DNA of 64,000 nucleotides from Georgenia satyanarayanai (lineage in GTDB: Bacteria > Actinomycetota > Actinomycetes > Actinomycetales > Actinomycetaceae), in assembly GCF_900116375.1 (NCBI RefSeq), contig NZ_UETB01000012.1:48316-112315 (forward strand), given 5' to 3'. A model generated the notes under the pieces. It was not told where the DNA came from and searched no databases. It saw only the letters and a program-made list of their open reading frames with translations. This document shows positions 43,386 through 51,501 of the stretch, in pieces; within the stretch, counting starts at the first letter, position 1, and every line of letters begins with the position of its first letter. The position numbers and the translations under genes are program-made.

Positions 43386-46300
43386 CTACCTCGCGGGGAT
43401 CAGCTCGACGATCCCTGCGGGATGGCGGTCACGGGCCGAGACGTAGACGTTGCCCGTCTGGGAGTTGACCGAGACGCCGTAGACCTTGTTCCCGTACTCG
43501 TGGTCACTCAGGCGTGCCACCAGGCTCAGGTCCTCCGCGGCGTAAACGCTCACCCCGGAGGCGTTGAACGTCGTTGACGAGTGCCCGGCGTAGATCAGCC
43601 CCGCCACCGGGTCCACCTCCACCTGGCGCAGGTCGGCATCCGTGAGCGGGATGGAGCCGACCAGCGCGAAGTCCGCGTCGTACACGCGCACTCCCTCGGT
43701 CGCGCCGTCCGCGTCGGCGTTCGAGACGTAGACCAAGGACGACGACGGGTCGAAGGCGATCCCGTGGGAGCGCCACACGGAACCGTCCCCGGCCACCGTC
43801 TCGACCATCTCGCCGGTCGCGGCGTCCATGACGTCGAAGCCTGCTCCACGCGTGGCCCCGAGCACCAGCCCCCCATCGAGGTCGACGTCCATGCCCCGCA
43901 CGTTCGCCGAGAACTGGAACGGACCGCGCACCAGCTCGGCGGTGTCCGCGTCCATCACCAGCCACTGGTTCGCGTAGGCGACGTAGAGCTCGTTGGTCTC
44001 CTCGTCGAGCGCCACGTCCCGCACGCCCTCGTCGGCCGCAGTGGGCGCCGGGACCGCGTGCTCAGCCACCACGGCGTCGGTCACCGGGTCGATCTCCCAC
44101 ACTCGCGCCGGACGCATCTCGTTGCCGACGAACAGGTGACCGCTCGACAGCTCGACGTCCGAGCCCACCGGACGGGCATCCGACTCCGGCACGTCCGTAG
44201 CCGATGGGATGACACCGAGCGCCCGGGCGGTGTAGCCGTCATCGGGCTGCTCCGGGTCGGTCGGCTCCTCGGGGTCCGTGGGTTCCTCGGGCTCCGTGGG
44301 GTCCGGCGGATCGACCGGCTCCCCCGCCAGGACTCGCTGGCTCACCGTGACGGCGACGGGCGTGAGCTCCTCGCCGGGCGGGTTGAGGCGGAAGTCCCGG
44401 TTGGCGACGAACACCCGCTGGCGCTCCTCGTCGACGGTGATCCCGTACCCGTCCTTGCCGTACTCCGCGCCGACCATGTCACCGAGCAGCTCGCCCGTCG
44501 TGAGGTCGTGCACCGAGAACCCGCCACCCTCCTGCGTGGTGCCGGTGTAGCCGACGTAGAGGAGCTCGTTGGTCGAGTCGATGTCCACCTGCCGCGGACC
44601 GGGCCGCGTGGTCTGCTCCCACACCTTGGTGAAGCCCGCCGTGGCGTCGAACGCCTCGATGTTGATCACCGTGGAGTCGTCGTGGAACTTCGTGGACACG
44701 ACGAGGCCGGAGACCGGGTCGGCCGCCACGTAGTACGCGTCCGCCGTCCCGTTGATCACCCCCAGCGACTCACCGGACTCCGCGGAGAACACCTCCACCC
44801 CACGCGCCGGCACGGCCACATAGACGTACCCGTTGATCGGGTCGACGTCGATCGACCGGTTCGACTCGATGATCGGGAACGGACCGCGCACCACCTCACC
44901 GAAGGACTCATCGGCGACCGACACCACCACCCAGTTCCGGTTCTGCTGACCCACGTAGAGCAGCTCGTTCTCCTCATCGATCCCCAGGTCACGGATGTTC
45001 TCCGGCAGCTCGAACGACCGCAGCACCTCATCGGTCCCAGGGTCGATCTCGAACACGCTCCGCCCGTTCTGGTCACCCAGGTACAGCACGTCCCGCGACT
45101 GCGAGAACGCCACACCCGCAGGCAGACGCGCCATCGACGGGGCCACCGAGTCCAGGGCCGCGACGTGCTCGTACTCGTAGCTCTGCCCGAGCGCCCGGGT
45201 GGAGACGGTGACGGCGACGGGCTCGAGCTCCTCGCCCGGCGGGTTGAGGCGGAAGTCCCGGTTGGCGACGAACACCCGCTGGCGCTCCTCGTCGACGGCG
45301 ATCCCGTACCCGTCCTTGCCGTACTCCGCGCCGACCATGTCACCGAGCAGCTCGCCCGTCGTGAGGTCGTGGACCGAGAACCCGCCGCCCTCCTGCGTGG
45401 TACCGGTGTAGCCGACGTAGAGGAGCTCGTTGGTCGAGTCGATGTCCACCTGCCGCGGACCGGGCCGCGTGGTCTGCCCCCACACCTTGGTGAACCCGGC
45501 GGTCGCGTCGAACGCCTCCACGCCGACGACGGACGGGTCGCCGTAGTTCTTTGTGGACACGACGAGGCCGGAGACCGGGTCGGCCGCCACGTAGTACGCG
45601 TCCGCCGTCCCGTTGATCACCCCCAGCGACTCACCGGACTCCGCGGAGAACACCTCCACCCCACGTGCCGGCACGGCCACATAGACGTACCCGTTGATCG
45701 GGTCGACGTCGATCGACCGGTTCGACTCGATGATCTGGAACGGACCGCGCACCACCTCACCGAAGGACTCATCGGCGACCGAGACCACCACCCAGTTCCG
45801 GTTCTGCTGACCCACGTAGAGCAGCTCGTTCTCCTCATCGATCCCCAGGTCCCGGATGTTCTCCGGCAGCTCGAAGGACCGCAGCACCTCGTCGGTCGCG
45901 GGGTCGATCTCGAACACGCTCCGGCCGTTCTGGTCACCCAGGTACAGCACGTCCCGCGACTGCGAGAACGCCACACCCGCAGGCAGACGCGCCATCGACG
46001 GGCCCACCGAGTCCAGGGCGGCCGTCACCTCGTAGACGAAGTCGCCGGTCGGCTCACCGGGCTCACCGGGCTCACCCGGCTCCCCGGGCTCCTCCGGCCC
46101 CGGGTCGGGGTTCTCCTCGCAGCCAAGGCACGGCGCCGGCTCACCGGGGTCGATCTCCATGACGGGCACGCCGTCGGTGACCTTCTTGCCCTCGGCGGTG
46201 TTGGCGATCGTGAAGCCGTCGAAGTACTCGCCGTCGGCGGTTCGCGCCTGGTAGCGCAGCTCGTCCCCGACGACGTCAACGAGCTGGTAGAACTGCTTGC

Positions 46301-47507
46301 CTGCCGCGAGCTGACGCAGGTGCGCGTCGTTCTCGACCCAGTGGCGCGGGCCGGGGGTGTAGAACTTCTCCCCGACCGACGTCGTGACGTAGACCGGCCC
46401 GGAGTAGTCGGTCTGCGGGTCCCAGCCCTCGGGCAGGTCGGCCTCGGAGGCGAGGGTGTTGCCCCGCCCGTAGGCGTGGTCGTGGCCGGTGAGCACGAGA
46501 TCCACCCCGTGCTCCTCGAAGATCGGGACCCACGTGTTCCGGATGCCGAGGTTGTTGCGACCCTCGTCCAGCGAGAACGGCGGGTGGTGGAAGAAGACGA
46601 CCGTCCAGTCGTGGGGGTTCTCGGTGAGCACCCCCTCGAGCCACTCCGCCTGCGCGGTGAGGCCGGCCTGGCCGCCCACGTTGGAGTTCAGGGAGATGAA
46701 CCGCACCCCCTGGTGGTCCGTGTAGTACGCGGTGCCCGCGAGGCCCTCGCCGTCGGGACCGTTGTCGGCATAGCGGAACTGGCTCTGCCACTGCTGGGAG
46801 AGCCGGCCGCCCTCGTACTCGTGGTTACCCGGCGTGGTGAGCATGGTCTGCGTGCCGAGGGTGTAGTCGAAGGCCTCGTAGAGCTCCCCCCACTGGGCGT
46901 CCGAGTCGGCGTCGTTCACGAGATCGCCGATCTGCAGCACGATGTCGGCGTCGGGACGGTCACGGAAGGCGTTGCGCACCACGCGTGAGGACTGACTCTC
47001 GATGCCGGTCTGGATGTCGCCGAGATAGATGAAGGAGAAGTCCTCCGCGCCTTCGGTCGCGGTCGCGAAGTCCTGCCACTCGCTGAAGTTCGTGCCGTCA
47101 CCGACGCGGTACATGTACTGCGTGCCGGCCGCCAGGCCGGAGAGCTCGACGGTGTGCACCACCTGCGTGTACCCGAGGTCGGTGGTGTGCTCCGTACTGC
47201 TCGCGGCGAGGGTCCGCTGGACCCCGCCCGGGTACGGGGCCGGTGTCAGGGTGCGGTACTCGACCATCGGCTCGGCGATCCCGGTTCCCGTGCGCCAGGT
47301 GATGCGCTGGCCGGTGGTCGGGTCGTCGGCCGGGGTGAGGGTGATCCGGTCGGGTACCCGACTGGGAGCGAAACGCTGCGCGGCGGGCTCTGTCGCCGCG
47401 GCGGCCTCGTCCTGGACGACGACGGCGGCCGTCCCGCTCAGCAGCACCGACGCGGCAACCAGCGCCGCGAGCCTGGCGCGCGGACGCACGGGTTGACGGG
47501 TGTGCAT
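43386..47507 (-). CDS. Secreted purple-acid-phosphatase-like metallophosphoesterase with beta-propeller repeats
   Basis: 1373 residues from ATG 47507 (AAAGGAAC seven bases upstream); ATG 47543 overlaps the upstream stop and cannot be excluded. Signal peptide (LAALVAASVLLSGTAA). A fibronectin-like N-domain precedes the metallophosphoesterase with YLGDIQTG, IGDLVNDAD, TPGNHEYEGG, FFHHPPFS and TGHDHAYGR. A short Pro/Gly/Glu linker (EEPGEPGEPGEPGEPT) follows. Then come three propeller-like repeat blocks of ~270-290 residues, two almost identical (GDQNGRSVFEID, ENELLYVGQQNRNWVVVSVA) and a diverged third at the C-end. No sorting signal is visible. The substrate is probably an external phosphoester. 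Confidence 0.87.
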   Translation of the reverse strand: MHTRQPVRPRARLAALVAASVLLSGTAAVVVQDEAAAATEPAAQRFAPSRVPDRITLTPADDPTTGQRITWRTGTGIAEPMVEYRTLTPAPYPGGVQRTLAASSTEHTTDLGYTQVVHTVELSGLAAGTQYMYRVGDGTNFSEWQDFATATEGAEDFSFIYLGDIQTGIESQSSRVVRNAFRDRPDADIVLQIGDLVNDADSDAQWGELYEAFDYTLGTQTMLTTPGNHEYEGGRLSQQWQSQFRYADNGPDGEGLAGTAYYTDHQGVRFISLNSNVGGQAGLTAQAEWLEGVLTENPHDWTVVFFHHPPFSLDEGRNNLGIRNTWVPIFEEHGVDLVLTGHDHAYGRGNTLASEADLPEGWDPQTDYSGPVYVTTSVGEKFYTPGPRHWVENDAHLRQLAAGKQFYQLVDVVGDELRYQARTADGEYFDGFTIANTAEGKKVTDGVPVMEIDPGEPAPCLGCEENPDPGPEEPGEPGEPGEPGEPTGDFVYEVTAALDSVGPSMARLPAGVAFSQSRDVLYLGDQNGRSVFEIDPATDEVLRSFELPENIRDLGIDEENELLYVGQQNRNWVVVSVADESFGEVVRGPFQIIESNRSIDVDPINGYVYVAVPARGVEVFSAESGESLGVINGTADAYYVAADPVSGLVVSTKNYGDPSVVGVEAFDATAGFTKVWGQTTRPGPRQVDIDSTNELLYVGYTGTTQEGGGFSVHDLTTGELLGDMVGAEYGKDGYGIAVDEERQRVFVANRDFRLNPPGEELEPVAVTVSTRALGQSYEYEHVAALDSVAPSMARLPAGVAFSQSRDVLYLGDQNGRSVFEIDPGTDEVLRSFELPENIRDLGIDEENELLYVGQQNRNWVVVSVADESFGEVVRGPFPIIESNRSIDVDPINGYVYVAVPARGVEVFSAESGESLGVINGTADAYYVAADPVSGLVVSTKFHDDSTVINIEAFDATAGFTKVWEQTTRPGPRQVDIDSTNELLYVGYTGTTQEGGGFSVHDLTTGELLGDMVGAEYGKDGYGITVDEERQRVFVANRDFRLNPPGEELTPVAVTVSQRVLAGEPVDPPDPTEPEEPTDPEEPTDPEQPDDGYTARALGVIPSATDVPESDARPVGSDVELSSGHLFVGNEMRPARVWEIDPVTDAVVAEHAVPAPTAADEGVRDVALDEETNELYVAYANQWLVMDADTAELVRGPFQFSANVRGMDVDLDGGLVLGATRGAGFDVMDAATGEMVETVAGDGSVWRSHGIAFDPSSSLVYVSNADADGATEGVRVYDADFALVGSIPLTDADLRQVEVDPVAGLIYAGHSSTTFNASGVSVYAAEDLSLVARLSDHEYGNKVYGVSVNSQTGNVYVSARDRHPAGIVELIPAR
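44342..46021 (-). repeat. Near-identical ~820-bp internal duplication, 861-bp period
   Basis: Copy A, about 44342-45160, and copy B, about 45203-46021, align with an offset of 861 bp (287 codons) with only scattered changes. They encode the two nearly identical propeller blocks of the phosphatase. Silent sites are also the same in long runs, so the duplication is recent or kept homogeneous by recombination. Confidence 0.9.
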
Positions 47508-47539
47508 GGCGGTTCCTTTCGAGGTGGTGTGGACGGCGC

Positions 47540-49723
47540 TCATCGGGCACCACCCGCGCGGCGCGAGTGGAGGATCACGGCGAGCCCGAGGGCGGCGAGC
47601 ACGCCGCCTCCGAGCATGAGGCCACCGGCCTCGACGCCCGTGCTCGGCAGACCGCCGCCACCTGGCGTACCGGCCCTTGGTCCGCCGTCGTCATCGCCGG
47701 GGGCCGACGGCGCCCGCGTGACAGTGAGGTCGGCGGAGAGGACGACGCCCGACTCGAGTCCGGTCAGCACCACCTGGTGCTCACCCGGGGTCACCGACGT
47801 CGGGATCTGCACGGTCGCGCTGACCGCCCCTGTCTCGGTGGCAGTGCTCATGCCGAGCAGCACGGGGTCGGAATTGAGCTCGATGCTCACCCGCTCACCG
47901 GGCTGGAAGCCCGACGCCGTGAGGCTGAGCTCCCCGCCGACTGCCACTTCCAGTGCCCCGAGCTCGATCGATCCGGTGGCACCATCCGTGGGCTCCTCGG
48001 TTGGTTGATCCGTCGGGCCGTCCGTCGGCTCCTCCGTCGGCTCGTCGGTCGGCTCCTCCGTGGGCTGCTCTGACGGCTCCTCCGTTGGGTCGTCCGTTGG
48101 GTCGTCCGTGGGCTCCTCCGTCGGCTCCTCGGTGGGCTCCTCGGTCGGCTCCTCCGTCGGCTCCTCCGTCGGCTCCTCCGTCGGCTCGTCGGTCGGCTCG
48201 TCGGTCGGCTCCTCCGTCGGCTCCTCCGTCGGCTCCTCAGTGGGCTCCTCGGTGGGCTCCTCCGTCGGCTCCTCGTCGGGCATCCCTCCGCGGGTCGAAC
48301 CCGGCCCCACCGGCCACCCGGCCGACTCGTCCGTCACGAGCTTGGTGCCGTCGTCGTCCTTGGTGATGGTGAAGGCGTCGAAGAGCACGCCATCGACCGT
48401 CCGGGCCTGGACGTGCATCTGGTCCGCGGTGACGTCGACCGTCTGGAAGAGCTGGACGTCGCGGCCGACAGTGCGCAGGTTCGCGCCGTTCGTCACCCAG
48501 TTGTTGGATTCCGGCGCGTCAGGGACGTACATCTTGGGACCCGCGACGCTGACGAGGAACACCGGGCCGGTGTGGCTCGTGTCGGCGTTCGCCCCCTCGG
48601 GCAGGTCCACCTCACCGGAGAGGAGGTTGCCGCGCCCGTACGCGTGGTCGTGCCCCTGGACGACGAGGTCGACGTCGTGCTCCTCGAACAGCGGCAGCCA
48701 CGCGTCGCGCAGGTGGGCGTTGTCGCGTCCGGAGGTCACCGAGAAGATCGGGTGGTGGAAGGTCACGACCGTCCACCTGTTGGGGTTGTCCGTGAGCACC
48801 TCGTCGAGCCAGCGGGTCTGCGCGTCGCGCATCTCCGCGTTGGAGCCGCGCGTGCTGTTGAGACTGATGAAGCGCACGCCCTGGTAGTCGACGTAGTAGA
48901 CCGTCTCGTCCAGCTCCTGCTGGATCGCCTCGGTGTCGGCCGGCCCGTTGCTCGGGTACTCGAACTGCGCCCCCCAGTGCTCCGCGACCTCCGGCCCTGG
49001 GTAGTACTCGTGGTTGCCGGTCGAGGCGATGACGTTGAGGTACTGGTTGGCGAAGCCGGCCGCGGCGTGCCACTCACCCCACTCGGCGTCGGAGGTCTCG
49101 GTGTCGATGAGGTCGCCGGCGTGGACGACGAGGCGCGCGTAGGGACGGTCCTCGAAGGCGGCACGGAAGGACCGTGAGGTGTAGGCCTTGTTGTCGTTCT
49201 GCGCGTCACCCTGGACGAGGAAGCTGAACTCCGCGGCCGCGGGGGCAGCCGTCGTGAACTCCAGCCACTCACTCCAGGCCTCACCGTCACCCACGCGGTA
49301 GACGTAGGTGGTCTCCGGCTCGAGGGCGGTGAACGTGACGGTGTGGTGCTTGACGACGTAGCCGAGGTCGGCGTCGAACTCGGAGGTCGACGCCGCGGGA
49401 ACCGAGACCGCCTCGGCTGCGGCCACGGGTGAGGGCCCGGCCGCGGCGAGCTGCGCCTGGGGCGCGGTGACGACGTCGGACGTGCGCCACACGACGTGCT
49501 GGCTCGTGGCGGGAGTCTCGGTGGGAGTGAGGATGACGCGATCGGGCACGGCGGACGGCGCGGCGACCGTGGCCGGCGGGACGGCCGGCGGCGCCAGGCC
49601 GCCGGTGGCGGAGGCGACGCCAGTGCCGAACGTCGCCAGACCAGCAACGGCAAGAAGGGAACCCGCGCCGGCAGCGAGGCGACGGCGCAGGGTTCGTGGA
49701 GGAGTAGAACTCGGGCTTCTCAT
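47540..49723 (-). CDS. LPxTG-anchored purple-acid-phosphatase-like enzyme
   Basis: 727 residues from ATG 49723. The signal peptide follows SLLAVAGLATFGTGVASATG. A fibronectin-like domain leads to a metallophosphoesterase: VQGDAQND, HAGDLIDTE, STGNHEYYPG, TFHHPIFS and VQGHDHAYGR. From about residue 480 there is a long (PTEE)n/(PTDE)n linker. An Ig-like domain (SIELGALEVAVGGELSLTAS) precedes LPSTG, a hydrophobic helix and the basic tail HSRRAGGAR, a classical sortase signal. The sequence parallels the next gene in order of domains, so the two are paralogues in one operon (stop and start overlap by four bases if the next gene starts at 47543). Confidence 0.87.
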   Translation of the reverse strand: MRSPSSTPPRTLRRRLAAGAGSLLAVAGLATFGTGVASATGGLAPPAVPPATVAAPSAVPDRVILTPTETPATSQHVVWRTSDVVTAPQAQLAAAGPSPVAAAEAVSVPAASTSEFDADLGYVVKHHTVTFTALEPETTYVYRVGDGEAWSEWLEFTTAAPAAAEFSFLVQGDAQNDNKAYTSRSFRAAFEDRPYARLVVHAGDLIDTETSDAEWGEWHAAAGFANQYLNVIASTGNHEYYPGPEVAEHWGAQFEYPSNGPADTEAIQQELDETVYYVDYQGVRFISLNSTRGSNAEMRDAQTRWLDEVLTDNPNRWTVVTFHHPIFSVTSGRDNAHLRDAWLPLFEEHDVDLVVQGHDHAYGRGNLLSGEVDLPEGANADTSHTGPVFLVSVAGPKMYVPDAPESNNWVTNGANLRTVGRDVQLFQTVDVTADQMHVQARTVDGVLFDAFTITKDDDGTKLVTDESAGWPVGPGSTRGGMPDEEPTEEPTEEPTEEPTEEPTEEPTDEPTDEPTEEPTEEPTEEPTEEPTEEPTEEPTDDPTDDPTEEPSEQPTEEPTDEPTEEPTDGPTDQPTEEPTDGATGSIELGALEVAVGGELSLTASGFQPGERVSIELNSDPVLLGMSTATETGAVSATVQIPTSVTPGEHQVVLTGLESGVVLSADLTVTRAPSAPGDDDGGPRAGTPGGGGLPSTGVEAGGLMLGGGVLAALGLAVILHSRRAGGAR
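47985..48278 (-). repeat. Low-complexity (PTEE/PTDE)n coding repeat
   Basis: About 290 bp of 12-bp units based on GGCTCCTCGGTN / GGCTCCTCCGTC that encode EPTEEPTEEPT..., about 24 tetrapeptides with occasional PTDE, PTDD and PSEQ. It is a Glu/Pro/Thr cell-wall-spanning linker. Unit number probably varies between strains by slippage. The plus strand also stays open here (a Gly-Ser-Ser-Val frame), an artefact of the repeat. Confidence 0.9.
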
Positions 49724-50081
49724 GCGTGAACAGCACCTTTCACAGGGCCGGAGAAACAGAGGAGGGACCAGCCCGAGCAAAACTCCATCGATGCCGGGAA
49801 AGGCTTTCTCGCGCTGACGCCACGCGGAATCTAGCAGTGTGAAGTAAACAGGCCAAGAGTCGAGATCAAGTCATTTGATGTTCTCGCAAAACACCCTGAT
49901 TGTTCACCCTCGATTGGTGTTTCACTGAATGTCGAATGTGCTAGTCGGGCGCGTATCTGACGCGCCCGGACACCAGGCAATGGGCATCTCCCCCGGCCGT
50001 CGACCGCACCGATACGTGGCGCGTGCCCAACGCCGGGCCACGTAGCGTGGGAGCACCCATCTCGTCGAGCTGAGGAGTTTC
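49724..50081. other. 358-bp low-GC intergenic region with putative PHO box
   Basis: Between the divergent LPxTG phosphatase and the HAD phosphatase. Around 49840-49940 G+C is well below average. There is an 11-base-phased series GTTCTCGCAAA (49880-49890), ACACCCTGATT (49891-49901), GTTCACCCTCG (49902-49912), which resembles actinobacterial PhoP (PHO) boxes (GTTCACC repeats), plus an inverted pair AAACACC (49889-49895) and GGTGTTT (49916-49922). Either could be the operator of the phosphatase operon. Confidence 0.4.
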
Positions 50082-50957
50082 GTGAGGTCCTGGCCCGAGC
50101 TCGTCCCCCGCCTGGTTGCCACCGACATCGACGGCACGATCGTGCCGCACGGTGGCACGGTCAGCCCCCGCACCCGTGCCGCGCTGCAGCAGTACGTCGA
50201 GCGAGGGATCGACGTCGTCCTGGTCACGGGACGGCCGCCACGGTGGCTGCCGCCGGTGGTCGAGGCGACGGGCCTCGCCGGGCAGGTCATCGCCGCCAAC
50301 GGCGCGATGGTCGTCGACGCCCAGTCGCTGGAGGCGATCGAAGTGAAGGCGATCGCGCTCGCGCACCTCACCGAGGCCATCGAGCGCTTCACCGCGGCGC
50401 TACCGGACGCCGTGTTCGCCGTCGAGACACCCTCGGAGCTGCGCCTCGGCCCCGGCTTCGCGGACGCGCCCACGCGCGGCCGGCGCGAAGGACTCACCCC
50501 GGAGGGACCGCCCGTCATCGAGGCGTCCTCCGTCGAGGAGCTGCTCGAGACCGCGGACGTCATCAAGATCCTCGTCCGCAGCCCCGCGTCGGACCCGGAC
50601 GAGTTGCTCGAGACGGGCCGCGCCGAGGCCGGGCACGTCGTGAGCGTGACCCGCTCCGGCGTCGCCAAGCCACTCCTCGAGCTCGGCCCGGTGGGCGTCA
50701 CCAAGGCCTCGACACTGGCCGAGTATGCGCAAGCCCGCGGCATCGATCAGGGCGACGTCGTCGCCTTCGGGGACATGCCCAACGACGTCGAGATGCTGCG
50801 CTGGGCCGGCCACGGCTTCGCCATGCACGGCGGCCACCACGAGGCACTGGCCGCCGCGCCCCACGTCGCCCCTCCCGTCGAGGAGGACGGCGTCGCCCAG
50901 GTGCTCGAGACCATCCTCGCCACACGCCCCACCCTCGCCCCAATCGCGGACAGCTGA
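50082..50957 (+). CDS. HAD-superfamily Cof-type phosphatase
   Basis: 291 residues from GTG 50082 with GAGGAG four bases upstream. HAD motif I is ATDIDGTIV, motif II the GRPPRWLPPV stretch, motif III Lys in GVTKASTL and motif IV GDMPNDVEML, a full set with Cof-type C2 cap. These act on sugar or nucleotide phosphates. Single gene, divergent from the LPxTG phosphatase. Confidence 0.9.
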   Translation: MRSWPELVPRLVATDIDGTIVPHGGTVSPRTRAALQQYVERGIDVVLVTGRPPRWLPPVVEATGLAGQVIAANGAMVVDAQSLEAIEVKAIALAHLTEAIERFTAALPDAVFAVETPSELRLGPGFADAPTRGRREGLTPEGPPVIEASSVEELLETADVIKILVRSPASDPDELLETGRAEAGHVVSVTRSGVAKPLLELGPVGVTKASTLAEYAQARGIDQGDVVAFGDMPNDVEMLRWAGHGFAMHGGHHEALAAAPHVAPPVEEDGVAQVLETILATRPTLAPIADS

Positions 50958-50989
50958 GCTGCTCACGTGACAACCCCGGCGCTCGGCGA

Positions 50990-51371
50990 GGAACCGGTGC
51001 CCCCATCACAGCCCGGCCGGCGTCGAGCACGGTGACGTCCGACGGCGTGCGACTTCGTCGGCACAGCGACGACGACGACGGCGGCCACGGTCCCCACGCC
51101 GGCCGCCACGGCCCACCACGGGAAGCCCAGCGCCCGTGGACCGCTCCCCCGCCACGGCACCGGCCGGCGTCTCCAGACGTTCGGCGACGACGACGATCCG
51201 ATCGGTGTTCATCCCCAGCGGCGTGCATGTGATGAGCGTCAGCAGGTCCCGGCCCTGCTGGACCGGCTGGTGCTCGGCGTCGCCCGGCGGTAGAACCCGG
51301 CGGATCGGCTGGTCCAGCGAGATGGACGGTATGCGCAGGCGGGCAATGACCTCGGTGCCGCCGACCGTATC
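50990..51371 (-). pseudogene. Decayed class C sortase
   Basis: On the minus strand one frame reads EVIARLRIPSISLDQPIRRV, then jumps to GRDLLTLITCTPLGMNTDRI with VVVAERLE. IARIRIPSI and the LITCTPLG catalytic Cys box are both sortase hallmarks, but the ~80 residues between them, including the active-site His, are absent, and the terminal helix (FPWWAVAAGVGTVAAVVVVA) lies in a different frame. So it has an internal deletion and a frameshift. It is probably a dead housekeeping/pilus-type sortase; the LPxTG phosphatase would need another. Confidence 0.75.
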
Positions 51372-51501
51372 GTGCCGTCGGTCACCCATAGCGCGTTGCT
51401 CTACGGGTGTCCCGTATGCTGCTGGACGACTCACGCCCATCTGGGCCAGCCGTTTCATGCCGCTCCATCGGCGATCAGGGCGCGCCACTAGGAGGTTCAC
51501 C

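Noticed and set aside
43581..46988. 1135-codon open frame on the plus strand opposite the phosphatase
   Set aside because: It is an antisense shadow of the repeated phosphatase gene; the protein is Arg/His/Val-rich with no domain and no ribosome site, and the minus strand has unmistakable metallophosphoesterase motifs.
48060..48887. Gly-Ser-Ser-Val repeat protein on the plus strand
   Set aside because: It is only the reverse of the (PTEE)n coding repeat of the LPxTG phosphatase.
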